Below are positions 15,900-24,667 of a stretch of 64,000 nucleotides of DNA, piece by piece (positions within the stretch are counted from its first letter, which is position 1; every line of letters begins with the position of its first letter). The notes below the pieces were generated by a model, which ran no database searches, was not told where the DNA came from, and saw only the letters and a list, made by a program, of their open reading frames with translations. Position numbers and translations under genes: made by a program. Source of the DNA: an uncultured Gemmatimonadota bacterium (GTDB taxonomy: Bacteria; Gemmatimonadota; Gemmatimonadetes; Palauibacterales; Palauibacteraceae); contig CAJWLK010000002.1 of assembly GCA_913043255.1 (NCBI GenBank), positions 245,305 to 309,304 of the forward strand, written 5' to 3'.

Positions 15900-18797
15900 A
15901 TGCAGTTCGAGATGGAACCCTCTGATGAATTTGTTGGCCGCCATGTCGGCCCCTCTGGGCCAGATGTCAACGAAATGTTGGAGAAGATCGACGCCACTTC
16001 GATAGAACAGCTCATGGGCGAAACGGTCCCCACATCGATCCGTTTTCAGGAAGAGTTGAATCTTCCGACCTCAGTTTCAGAAGGACGTCTGCTCGATCTT
16101 GCGCACGCGCGTGCACTGGAAAACAAGAAGTTCCGCTCCTATTTAGGCCTCGGCTATCATGGGACGATTACGCCTGGTGTTATCCTTCGAAACATATTCG
16201 AAAACCCCGGTTGGTACACGCAGTACACGCCATACCAGGCGGAGATATCTCAAGGGCGCCTTGAGGCTCTGCTCAATTTTCAAACTGCTGTCATTGATCT
16301 GACAGGCCTTCCGATCGCGAACGCCTCACTCCTCGATGAGGGCACTGCAGCTGCCGAAGCGATGCTGATGCTTTGGGGCAACAAGGGAAACGCGGAGAAG
16401 AATACTTTTCTCGTTTCTGAGGCGTGTCACCCGCAAACCATTTCCGTTATAGAAGGCCGAGCTAAACCATTGGACATCGATGTTCGGGTCATGCCCCATG
16501 ATGATTTTGATGTTGATGCTCACGGGGACGTTGCATTCGGCGCATTAGTCCAGTATCCGGCGACGAACGGTGCCGTGTGGAACTATAACGAGTTCTGCGA
16601 ACAGCTCCACTCCTGTGGTGCGGGCGTAGTAGTAGCTGCTGATTTGCTTTCGCTCGCCCTCTTGGTCCCTCCTGGAGACTTTGGGGCCGATATTGCGATA
16701 GGGAACAGCCAGCGGTTTGGTGTCCCCATGGGGTATGGTGGACCACACGCAGCGTACCTTGCTGCGACAGATGATTATAAAAGAAAGCTTCCAGGCCGGA
16801 TTATTGGTGTTACGGTGGACGCCGATGGAAGCCCAGCTCTCCGGATGGCGCTCCAAACCCGAGAACAACACATCCGTCGGGAAAAGGCCACCTCAAACAT
16901 CTGCACGGCACAGGTGCTGCTCGCCATCATGGCAGGCATGTACGCTGTTTATCATGGTCCGGATGGAATCCGCGCGATTGCGGAACGGGTCCGGAAGATG
17001 ACGTGGGTGTTGGCGCATGGTCTCCGAAGGTTGGGCCACACGATCGTGCATGACGAGTTTTTTGATACCATTCAGGTTGCACCATCAGGGCTTTCGGCAA
17101 CGGATGTGTTGGCCCGTGCCCAGCAGCAGGGTATTAACCTCAGAGACTTTAAAGATGGGACCGTGGGGGTCACGCTCGACGAAACCGTTCGCGAAGAAGA
17201 CCTTGATGATCTACTAAACATCTTCGGTTCTGCCAGCGACCAGGTGTGCGATGCCAGGGCCCTAGCATTAGATGCGGATGAACCGGCCTATCCCTCCGAA
17301 TTGCAACGACGAACTGCGTACCTGATGCACCCAGTGTTCAATCGGTATCAATCCGAGACAGAGATGCTACGCTATATTCATCGTCTAGAAGCCCGCGACC
17401 TGTCGCTCAATACGAGTATGATCCCTCTCGGGTCATGTACAATGAAGTTGAATGCAACAAGCGAGATGACTCCAGTCACATGGGCCGAGTTCGGATCATT
17501 GCACCCGTTCGCTCCCGTAGATCAGACTGTGGGATACCAGAAAGTGTTCGAAGAGCTTGAAGCTTGGCTGTGTGAGATCACAGGGTTTCAGGCGTGCTCT
17601 CTTCAACCTAACTCTGGAGCACAAGGTGAGTACGCAGGTCTTCTGGTGATTGCAGCCAGACATGAAGCCAACGGCGAAGGACACCGAAATGTTTGCCTGA
17701 TCCCTTCGTCTGCCCATGGGACAAATCCGGCAAGTGCAGTGATGGCGGGTATGAAAGTTGTGGTCGTCCGCTGTGACGAGAACGGGAATATTGACGTAGA
17801 TGATCTGCGCATAAAAGCAGCTGAGCACGCCGAAAATCTGGCCGCGATCATGATCACCTATCCTTCCACGCATGGGGTGTTTGAGTCGGCTATCCGGGAT
17901 GTTACAGAGATTGTCCATGACCACGGTGGCCTCGTCTATTTAGATGGTGCGAACCTAAATGCTCAGGTAGGCCTCTGTCGTCCAGGTGATTATGGTGCGG
18001 ATGTCACTCACATCAACCTTCACAAAACATTCGCGATCCCACACGGAGGTGGCGGCCCAGGTATGGGTCCCATCTGTGTCACCGAAGAGCTTGCACCATA
18101 TCTGCCCAATCATCCATTGGCTGATGTTGGAGGGGAAAAGGGGATTCCAGCGGTGTCAGCTGCCCCATGGGGCAGTGCATCGATTCTCCTAATATCATGG
18201 GCTTACATCGCGATGTTAGGTCAGCGAGGTGTTCGCCAAGCGACTGAAATGGCCGTGTTAAATGCTAACTATATGGCGGCCCGACTCAGCGAACATTTTG
18301 ACGTTCTCTACCGCGGAGAGAATGGTCGCGTAGCTCACGAATTTATCCTCGACCTCAGGCCACTCAAGAAAGAAACGGGTGTCACGGACGAGGATGTAGC
18401 AAAACGGCTTATGGATTATGGTTTTCATGCACCAACCATGTCTTTTCCAGTGGCAGGAACAATAATGATTGAGCCTACTGAGAGTGAGTCAAAGCGAGAA
18501 CTCGATCGTTTCTGCGACGCATTGATTGCGATTCGGACCGAAATTCAGCAAATCGAGACAGGGGTGGCTGACCGCGCGGACAATCCGCTTAAAAATGCAC
18601 CCCACACGGCGACCATGGTCGTGTCGGACGATTGGGAACATGGATATACCCGAGAACAAGCCGTGTATCCGACCCAGAGCACGCGTGAAGCGAAGTTTTG
18701 GCCGCCAGTACGTAGGGTGAACAATGCACACGGGGACCGAAATCTTATCTGCGCCTGTCCACCGATAGAGAGCTTCGAGACGTCTGAGTCCGACTAA
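15900..18797 (+). CDS. gcvP: Glycine dehydrogenase (decarboxylating), single-chain P protein
   Basis: This PLP enzyme decarboxylates glycine and transfers the aminomethyl group to lipoyl-GcvH. At 965 residues it is the fused, homodimer-type P protein rather than split GcvPA/GcvPB. Conserved blocks include FVGRHVGP near the start, [21 protein letters not shown], and the PLP site [20 protein letters not shown] with Lys about residue 709. ATG 15900 is used; ATG 15912 is an alternative with the same conserved start. No gcvT is found in the window, so the T protein must be encoded elsewhere. Confidence 0.97.
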   Translation: MQFEMEPSDEFVGRHVGPSGPDVNEMLEKIDATSIEQLMGETVPTSIRFQEELNLPTSVSEGRLLDLAHARALENKKFRSYLGLGYHGTITPGVILRNIFENPGWYTQYTPYQAEISQGRLEALLNFQTAVIDLTGLPIANASLLDEGTAAAEAMLMLWGNKGNAEKNTFLVSEACHPQTISVIEGRAKPLDIDVRVMPHDDFDVDAHGDVAFGALVQYPATNGAVWNYNEFCEQLHSCGAGVVVAADLLSLALLVPPGDFGADIAIGNSQRFGVPMGYGGPHAAYLAATDDYKRKLPGRIIGVTVDADGSPALRMALQTREQHIRREKATSNICTAQVLLAIMAGMYAVYHGPDGIRAIAERVRKMTWVLAHGLRRLGHTIVHDEFFDTIQVAPSGLSATDVLARAQQQGINLRDFKDGTVGVTLDETVREEDLDDLLNIFGSASDQVCDARALALDADEPAYPSELQRRTAYLMHPVFNRYQSETEMLRYIHRLEARDLSLNTSMIPLGSCTMKLNATSEMTPVTWAEFGSLHPFAPVDQTVGYQKVFEELEAWLCEITGFQACSLQPNSGAQGEYAGLLVIAARHEANGEGHRNVCLIPSSAHGTNPASAVMAGMKVVVVRCDENGNIDVDDLRIKAAEHAENLAAIMITYPSTHGVFESAIRDVTEIVHDHGGLVYLDGANLNAQVGLCRPGDYGADVTHINLHKTFAIPHGGGGPGMGPICVTEELAPYLPNHPLADVGGEKGIPAVSAAPWGSASILLISWAYIAMLGQRGVRQATEMAVLNANYMAARLSEHFDVLYRGENGRVAHEFILDLRPLKKETGVTDEDVAKRLMDYGFHAPTMSFPVAGTIMIEPTESESKRELDRFCDALIAIRTEIQQIETGVADRADNPLKNAPHTATMVVSDDWEHGYTREQAVYPTQSTREAKFWPPVRRVNNAHGDRNLICACPPIESFETSESD

Positions 18798-18815
18798 AGA
18801 TAGAGGAGGTCGCCG

Positions 18816-19508
18816 ATGGTCCAATGGATCTTTCACGGTCAATGTTGTTGGGAGGTTATCACTGATAATGAGATGCGTCTCATCATCGATCCGTTTCTTA
18901 CCGACAATCCCATAGCCGACGTAGGACCAGATCACTTCGAGGACAAGCTTGACTACTTGCTTCTCACGCATGGTCACAGTGACCACATAGGTGATGCTTG
19001 GGATCTGATAAGAGCTACGGGGGCGACTCTTATTTCAACCTACGAGATCGTGCGATACGCACAGGAACGCCAGCAGGTTCAAAATGCACACCCAATGCAC
19101 ATTGGTGGCGGTTTCGATTTCCCCTTTGGGCGTGTGAAGCTCACGTCGGCGCCCCACGGCGGGAAAATCGATGGTGAAGGTGCAGAGGGTTATACGACCG
19201 TGCCAGTCGGCTTCCTTGTTACGAGTGGGGGGCAAACCGTTTACCATGCGGGGGACACCGGATTGACTAAAGACATGGAGCTTCTTAGGGGTCAAGTTGA
19301 CGTGGCGATTGTCCCAATTGGTGACAACTTTACGATGGGTCCCGAAGATGCTGGACGGGCGATCCAGATGATCGAACCTTCCATTGCGATTCCAATGCAC
19401 TACAAAACATGGGAAATGATTGATGTTGACCCGGCCCGCTTCATAAAAGCTGTAGGTGACGCTGCTGAGGTTCGTGTGCTTGAACCGGGAGACGTGCTAG
19501 AGTTGTGA
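18816..19508 (+). CDS. UPF0173 metal-dependent hydrolase
   Basis: The 230-residue metallo-beta-lactamase-fold protein has the compact YtkL/UPF0173 form, starting with FHGQCCWEV and carrying THGHSDHIGD (metal ligands), VYHAGDTG and IPMHYKTW. The family is widespread and of uncertain substrate. GAGGAGGT lies before ATG 18816. The gene lies 18 bp after gcvP and overlaps the LipM-like gene by four bases, suggesting a gcvP-hydrolase-lipM operon; the link to glycine cleavage is only positional. Confidence 0.9.
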   Translation: MVQWIFHGQCCWEVITDNEMRLIIDPFLTDNPIADVGPDHFEDKLDYLLLTHGHSDHIGDAWDLIRATGATLISTYEIVRYAQERQQVQNAHPMHIGGGFDFPFGRVKLTSAPHGGKIDGEGAEGYTTVPVGFLVTSGGQTVYHAGDTGLTKDMELLRGQVDVAIVPIGDNFTMGPEDAGRAIQMIEPSIAIPMHYKTWEMIDVDPARFIKAVGDAAEVRVLEPGDVLEL

Positions 19509-20353
19509 AGCCTGGGGGTTTGGAGAAAGACGACAACACACCGTCCCTTAAGCTTCTCCTCATTGATTACGCTGTTGCGGATGGCTCTACAAATATGGCT
19601 TGCGATGAAGCCATGATGGATCTGGTTTCACCGGGGTGTCTTGGCCTCCGTTTCTACGGTTGGGACCCTTGGTGCATTTCACTGGGCCGTAATCAAAAAG
19701 CTCCGGACAACCTCAGAGAACAATCACCATCGAAGTTGACCGTTGGAGTCGATATCGTCCGCCGTCCTACTGGTGGTCGGTCTGTATACCATGGCCCTGA
19801 GATCACGTACGCATTTGTATGCTCGGATCGAACGCTGGGTGGTCCGAGGGCGAGCTATCAGAGACTGCATGCTGCTTTGGCAAACGGATTAGCTGAACTC
19901 GGTGTTCACCTCGACCCACAGCAGAATGATAAGTCCGGTCCACGGCCGGATACACGATCTTTGGCACCGGGGCCGTTAGGTTGTTTCCGAGATCCTGCAC
20001 CCGGCGAGCTTACAGCAGGTGGCCGCAAATTGGTAGGGAGTGCGCAATGGCGACACCGGAACATTCTGCTTCAACACGGCTCCATCCTACTACGGGACCG
20101 ACAAGATCAAGCCGATTTGTTGTCAGCCGGATATGGCGACAAGCTTACGGATGTTAAATCGTCGGCGATCGGACTTGAGGACCTTCTCGACTCGATTCCA
20201 CCCATAGAACAGATTGTGGCTATCCTCACCGAAGCGATCGTTACAGGCTTCAGGGCGAACAGAGAACCTGCCATGCTCGACCCGACGTCGGTGAAAAAGC
20301 TGGCGACTATGTATCGAAGCGATGCTTGGCAGTGGCGACACGAATTCTCATAG
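19505..20353 (+). CDS. Lipoate/octanoate transferase family protein, LipM-like octanoyltransferase
   Basis: The 282-residue protein belongs to the LplA/LipM/BirA fold. It has NMACDEAM near residue 31, RRPTGGRSVYHGPEITYAF (the substrate loop) and GELTAGGRKLVGSAQWR with the invariant Lys. A Cys about 15 residues before that Lys (C160, in GCF) is where Bacillus LipM has its acyl-thioester Cys, favouring octanoyltransfer from acyl carrier protein to GcvH over ATP-dependent lipoate ligation. GTG 19505 overlaps the preceding stop as GTGA. Placement with gcvH and gcvP supports a role in GcvH lipoylation. Confidence 0.8.
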   Translation: MKPGGLEKDDNTPSLKLLLIDYAVADGSTNMACDEAMMDLVSPGCLGLRFYGWDPWCISLGRNQKAPDNLREQSPSKLTVGVDIVRRPTGGRSVYHGPEITYAFVCSDRTLGGPRASYQRLHAALANGLAELGVHLDPQQNDKSGPRPDTRSLAPGPLGCFRDPAPGELTAGGRKLVGSAQWRHRNILLQHGSILLRDRQDQADLLSAGYGDKLTDVKSSAIGLEDLLDSIPPIEQIVAILTEAIVTGFRANREPAMLDPTSVKKLATMYRSDAWQWRHEFS

Positions 20354-20592
20354 GTAGAGAGTTAACTTGTACCGAACAATTCACCTGAAGGTCATTTCAG
20401 GCTAAAATCTCTGCTTGAAAGGGTCGATCACACGTTGAAAATTCCGTAACTGTAATTGACGAGCTTTTAACAACGGCTTGACGCTCCCATAGACCGTGTT
20501 CTAGCTTGGTCGGCCTAGTTTATAAAGCATGGCGGTGTTTCGAACCACAACCATGCACTAACCGAAACGAATAACCTTACCTGGAGGGCCAC

Positions 20593-21285
20593 TTGATCGC
20601 TTCAACACTCTGGTCTTTGCAGGAGAGCTTGACGTTGGGAGAAGGACAGACTCTCCAGCTCGGTGAGATCTGGGAGGCTGGGGGATTCATGATGTGGCCG
20701 CTAGGATTCGCCTTGGGGATTGGGATCCTGATAATTCTCTGGAAACTAGTCGACCTGACGACGAACGGCCTCAACAACAAGAAAGTCCTTGCCGAAAACG
20801 ATGAGTTGGTCGCCCAAGGTCGGCTCGCCGATGCTTTGGCTGTGTGCGACGAATCGAAGGCGCCTGCTGCCCGAGTACTCAAGGGTGGCCTCTCCCGTTA
20901 CGAAGAGGGAACCGATCGTGCTACACAAGCGATCGAAAATGCCGGCGCCATTGAAGTCGCCGGCTTGGAGAAAGGGCTCGTTTGGCTTGCTACACTTTCC
21001 AACGTTGCCCCGCTCCTCGGATTCCTTGGAACCGTGATTGGAATGATCATGGCCTTCCAAGCGATCGAAATCGCTGGTGAAGTAGAAGCAACATTGGTTG
21101 CAGGCGGAATTAAGGTTGCTCTCATTACGACGGCCGCAGGCCTGACGATCGCGATTCCAATTAACATCTTCCACAATTATTTTGTGACGAAGATTGATCG
21201 CCTCGTAATCGACATGGAAGAAAGCGCCCAGCGTCTCATCGATGCTCTCCATGAACGAGAGGCACGTAGTGCTGCTTCTGGGTGA
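20593..21285 (+). CDS. MotA/TolQ/ExbB-family proton channel protein
   Basis: The 230-residue protein has a hydrophobic segment at about residues 33-52 and two long C-terminal membrane helices. The segment VAPLLGFLGTVIGMIMAFQAI and the region ALITTAAGLTIAIPINIFHNYF are diagnostic of ExbB/TolQ channels that harness the proton motive force. TTG 20593 is chosen because GGAGGG precedes it at good spacing. No ExbD, TonB or TolR gene adjoins; a TonB-dependent receptor follows after a terminator. ExbB is therefore a natural guess, but TolQ cannot be excluded. Confidence 0.85.
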   Translation: MIASTLWSLQESLTLGEGQTLQLGEIWEAGGFMMWPLGFALGIGILIILWKLVDLTTNGLNNKKVLAENDELVAQGRLADALAVCDESKAPAARVLKGGLSRYEEGTDRATQAIENAGAIEVAGLEKGLVWLATLSNVAPLLGFLGTVIGMIMAFQAIEIAGEVEATLVAGGIKVALITTAAGLTIAIPINIFHNYFVTKIDRLVIDMEESAQRLIDALHEREARSAASG

Positions 21286-21361
21286 TTTTTTAGTAAAAAA
21301 ATTCATTGTCCGGTGTGAGTGGCGATAGAAAGCCGCAATCCCGGAGAATGTGTTGGATAGT

Positions 21362-21391
21362 AAAACGGCCCACGCGCGCGTGGGCCGTTTT
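21362..21391. terminator. Bidirectional-looking palindromic terminator after the ExbB-like gene
   Basis: The 30 bases are a perfect inverted repeat whose arms read AAAACGGCCCACGCG and CGCGTGGGCCGTTTT. The hairpin ends in TTTT in either direction. It closes the ExbB-like unit and isolates it from the TonB receptor. Confidence 0.85.
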
Positions 21392-21626
21392 GCTATAAGC
21401 CACAGATTATCTAACGAACATAGGCCTTTTTAATTCTGACCCACATAGCCTACGCATGGCTTTTGCGGGGATGGAAACTTGCATTTGAAGGCATCAGGCA
21501 ACGATTTTCTTTGGGTGTGCGAAGTATTTACCCTTCACTTCGCCACCAATAGATTTACTTGCCAATAGTAGTAATTAATAAAAAGTAATGATTGATAATT
21601 GCTTTGTCCTTAAGCAGGAGGACCAA

Positions 21627-24536
21627 ATGAGCGTCACGCTTCACAGAATTCGATCTCGTTTCTGCAGTGTTCTCGCATTGCTCGCAGTATTCCTTGCGCC
21701 GACTATTGTTGCGGCACAGGGAGGCGGCATAGCAGGGACGGTGACCGACGAGGCATCGGGAGCAGCACTGTCGGCTGTTCAGGTCGAGGTTGTGAACACC
21801 AGTGGAGCGATGGTCGCCCAAGGAATCACTGGTCCTTCAGGATCGTTCCGAATCAATGGTGTTCCGTCGGGGAATTATACGGTAAGGTTCAATTCCGCGG
21901 GTTGGGGGACAGTGACGTTAACCAACCAGCAGGTCTCTTCAGGACAAGTCACGACGGTTTCGGTCTCCATGGGGGCAGAAAGCTTTAGCCTCAATCCGCT
22001 TACAGTCACCGTATCGAAGACGGAAGAAAAGGTTCTCGATGCACCAGCTGCCATTTCAGTGGTTCAGGCGCGAGAGATTGCCGAACGTCCGGCCACAACA
22101 ATTGCGGAGTACGTTGAAGCGGAGCCGGGCGTCGATGTGATCCAAACGGGGGTGCAGGGTAACTACGTTACCGTTCGAGGGTTCAACAACCTCTTCTCGG
22201 GTGCAACGTTAACCATGACGGACAACCGCATTGCGCGTGTCCCATCACTCAGAGCCAACATTGCCCACCTGAACCCAGTCACGAGTCTTGATCTCGACAG
22301 GGTAGAGGTTGTGCTGGGGCCGGCTTCTGCGCTTTTCGGGCCGAATGCGAGCAATGGCGTTATCCATAGCATCACTAAGTCCCCGATAGACCATCCTGGT
22401 ACAACGTTTGCGGTGGGTGCCGGGTCGAGGGAGCAGGGGAATACCTGGTCCCACACCGATCGAGACACCAAAGGGTTATTCCATGTCGAAGGTCGAGTGG
22501 CCATGGCCCCGAGCGAAAAGTTTGGGTTCAAGGTGTCTGGACAGTATTTCGGTGGAACAGAGTTCACATATCGGGACCCGCTTGAATTAGGCGCTCAAGC
22601 TGCAGCTCAAGGGTGTATCGCTAGCAGTTACAATCCGTTAGCAGCCCCCTGCGCTATTTTAGCGAATGGTCTTAACCCCGCGAATCCTGCTGACCAAGGG
22701 ATACTGCGAACGGCTGTTGATAACGTTGCGGCAGGGCGGAACAACGACTTAGGGCGTATGTCGTTTGATGCACGCATGGATTTCCGTCCGAATCCAGAGA
22801 CGGCCATCGTCATTAACGGCGGACGAAATAACTCCATGAACTCGGTCGATCTTACTGGACTCGGATCGGCCCAGGTTGTCGATTGGGGATATAACTACGT
22901 GCAGGGACGGGTAACCCATAAAGACCTCTTTGCGCAGGTCTTCTTTAACAAGAGCGATAACGAGGACAGCTACCTTCTGGGCACAGGTCGCCCGGTGATC
23001 GACAAGTCATCGTTAATGGTGGCACAGATCCAGCATCAGTCAAGCCTCGGTGATCGGCACCACTTGGTTTATGGTACCGATCTGCTCCTGACACGACCTG
23101 ACACTAGGGGTCAGATTAACGGCCAGTTCGAAGACATCGACAACCTCAACGAATTCGGCGGGTATGCACAGTGGGAGTGGAATCTTAGTCAGAAGTGGGA
23201 CGTTGTTGGAGCGGTGCGAGCCGACAAGAGCTCAGGACTTGATGAAGTGGTCATTTCGCCCCGCGCTGCTTTTGTCTATAAGCCAGACGTGGGAAGCAGT
23301 GCCAGGCTAACATTTAACCGGTCGTTTTCGACGCCAACCACGCTCAACATGTTCCTAGATATTTCCGGGGGTACGCTTCCGGTTGGGGGTCCCTTTACGT
23401 TCGACGTCCGAGCGACAGGGAGTCGGGATGTCGGACACATGTACCAGAGGGGCGCGAACGGACTCCCGATGCACATGTCCCCGTTTAACGTGCTCCTTGG
23501 CGGTAGCCCGCGAACGTTCTTGCCTACGACTGCTGCACAGTTGTGGTCGGAAGCGGTCGCAGTGATTGGGGCGAGCAGTCCAGCACTTGCCGGCCTTCTA
23601 GCGCTTGTTCCAACGCCGACCGACGCTCAGGTGGGTATCAACGCATTGGAGCTGGATTTGGGCGTCGCAGGTGGCCTTCCCGCTCCAGCGGGGTGTGTTG
23701 CTGCGCCGTTCTGTAAGGGCGTTAACCTCGCGGCGCTCCAAGACATTCCAGCACTAAAACCGACTATCACCAACACACTGGAAATGGGATATAAGAACCT
23801 CCTCACAAATGGGGTTCTATTTGGAATCAACGCTTGGTGGAGCCACATCAGTGACTATACTTCCTCCTTGCGGATGGCTTCTCCGAATCTGTTCCTCAAC
23901 GGCCAGGACGTGGGTGCACACCTAGCCCAGGCGTTTATGCCCCTCGTAGGTGTTGCTTTCCCGAACGCTGCGACGGCTCAGGCAACGGCAGCACAGCTCG
24001 CCCAGCAGTTTGCGATGATTCCCCTCGGTACAGTCACCCCAACAAGCGTAGGCGGTAGCACATCCGCGATGGCCCTTGTATACGAGAACCTCGGAAGTAT
24101 TGATGTTTATGGCGCTGAGGCGGGAGCGACATTCTCGGTCAACGATCAAATGTCGGTGGTAACGAACGTTTCGGTTATCGATAAGAACCAGTTCGAAGCT
24201 ACTCGTGCTGGACAGGATCCCGAGATGATTCCGTTGAATGCGCCGACCTTAAAGATGAATGCGGCGATGACGTATCGTGATGATGACGCTGGCTACCACG
24301 GCGGCCTTCGGTTTAGGGTACAGAACGGGTTCAGGGCGGAGTCGGGAGTCTATGTAGGCAAAGTCGATGGCTTCGGGGTCTTGGATATGTCCGGAGGATT
24401 TCGGATTCCTGGGTTCGATGACCTTTGGTTCCAGGCGGATGTGCAGAATGTGTTCAATAACTCGTACCAGACTTTCGTAGGAGCGCCGGAGTTGGGTCGT
24501 ATGATATTGGCGCGGATGCGGTGGGACGTTAATTAG
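21627..24536 (+). CDS. TonB-dependent outer-membrane receptor with N-terminal carboxypeptidase-regulatory-like domain
   Basis: The 969-residue protein has a signal peptide ending near VAAQG, an Ig-like regulatory domain (about residues 32-105, GTVTDEASGAALSAVQVEV then GNYTVRF), a plug domain (VTVSKTEEKVLDAPAAISVVQA, VTVRGFNN, VEVVLGPASALFGPNASNGVIH) and a long beta-barrel ending in a TonB-type C-terminus (ADVQNVFNNSY, then MILARMRWDVN). I chose ATG 21627 because AGGAGG lies before it and the signal peptide begins there. The barrel has unusual Ala-rich loops near residues 620-800. Substrate is unknown; no SusD partner is present. The gene stands alone between two terminators. Confidence 0.93.
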   Translation: MSVTLHRIRSRFCSVLALLAVFLAPTIVAAQGGGIAGTVTDEASGAALSAVQVEVVNTSGAMVAQGITGPSGSFRINGVPSGNYTVRFNSAGWGTVTLTNQQVSSGQVTTVSVSMGAESFSLNPLTVTVSKTEEKVLDAPAAISVVQAREIAERPATTIAEYVEAEPGVDVIQTGVQGNYVTVRGFNNLFSGATLTMTDNRIARVPSLRANIAHLNPVTSLDLDRVEVVLGPASALFGPNASNGVIHSITKSPIDHPGTTFAVGAGSREQGNTWSHTDRDTKGLFHVEGRVAMAPSEKFGFKVSGQYFGGTEFTYRDPLELGAQAAAQGCIASSYNPLAAPCAILANGLNPANPADQGILRTAVDNVAAGRNNDLGRMSFDARMDFRPNPETAIVINGGRNNSMNSVDLTGLGSAQVVDWGYNYVQGRVTHKDLFAQVFFNKSDNEDSYLLGTGRPVIDKSSLMVAQIQHQSSLGDRHHLVYGTDLLLTRPDTRGQINGQFEDIDNLNEFGGYAQWEWNLSQKWDVVGAVRADKSSGLDEVVISPRAAFVYKPDVGSSARLTFNRSFSTPTTLNMFLDISGGTLPVGGPFTFDVRATGSRDVGHMYQRGANGLPMHMSPFNVLLGGSPRTFLPTTAAQLWSEAVAVIGASSPALAGLLALVPTPTDAQVGINALELDLGVAGGLPAPAGCVAAPFCKGVNLAALQDIPALKPTITNTLEMGYKNLLTNGVLFGINAWWSHISDYTSSLRMASPNLFLNGQDVGAHLAQAFMPLVGVAFPNAATAQATAAQLAQQFAMIPLGTVTPTSVGGSTSAMALVYENLGSIDVYGAEAGATFSVNDQMSVVTNVSVIDKNQFEATRAGQDPEMIPLNAPTLKMNAAMTYRDDDAGYHGGLRFRVQNGFRAESGVYVGKVDGFGVLDMSGGFRIPGFDDLWFQADVQNVFNNSYQTFVGAPELGRMILARMRWDVN

Positions 24537-24559
24537 GCTCAGCTAGAAGCTGAAATGTA

Positions 24560-24599
24560 CTAAAGTGCCCGCTAGCGAGAACGCTAGCGGGCACTTTAG
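24560..24599. terminator. Strong terminator after the TonB-dependent receptor
   Basis: An 18 bp perfect stem (arms CTAAAGTGCCCGCTAGCG and its complement) closes on an AGAA tetraloop at 24578-24581. The A/T-rich ends make it usable in both directions, although the T-tract is short. Confidence 0.8.
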
Positions 24600-24667
24600 C
24601 ATCATAGGTTGGTGTCAAAACGCGTTGGGGATCGATTGGGTGTAGGTGTGTTGCTACGGGAGGTCGC

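Noticed and set aside
20384..20405. Short CCTGAA/TTCAGG inverted repeat after the LipM-like gene
   Set aside because: It has only 6 bp of stem and no T-tract, so it is too weak to call a terminator.
20456..20506. Two TTGACG words before the ExbB-like gene
   Set aside because: Neither has an acceptable -10 at 16-18 bp, so no promoter was called.
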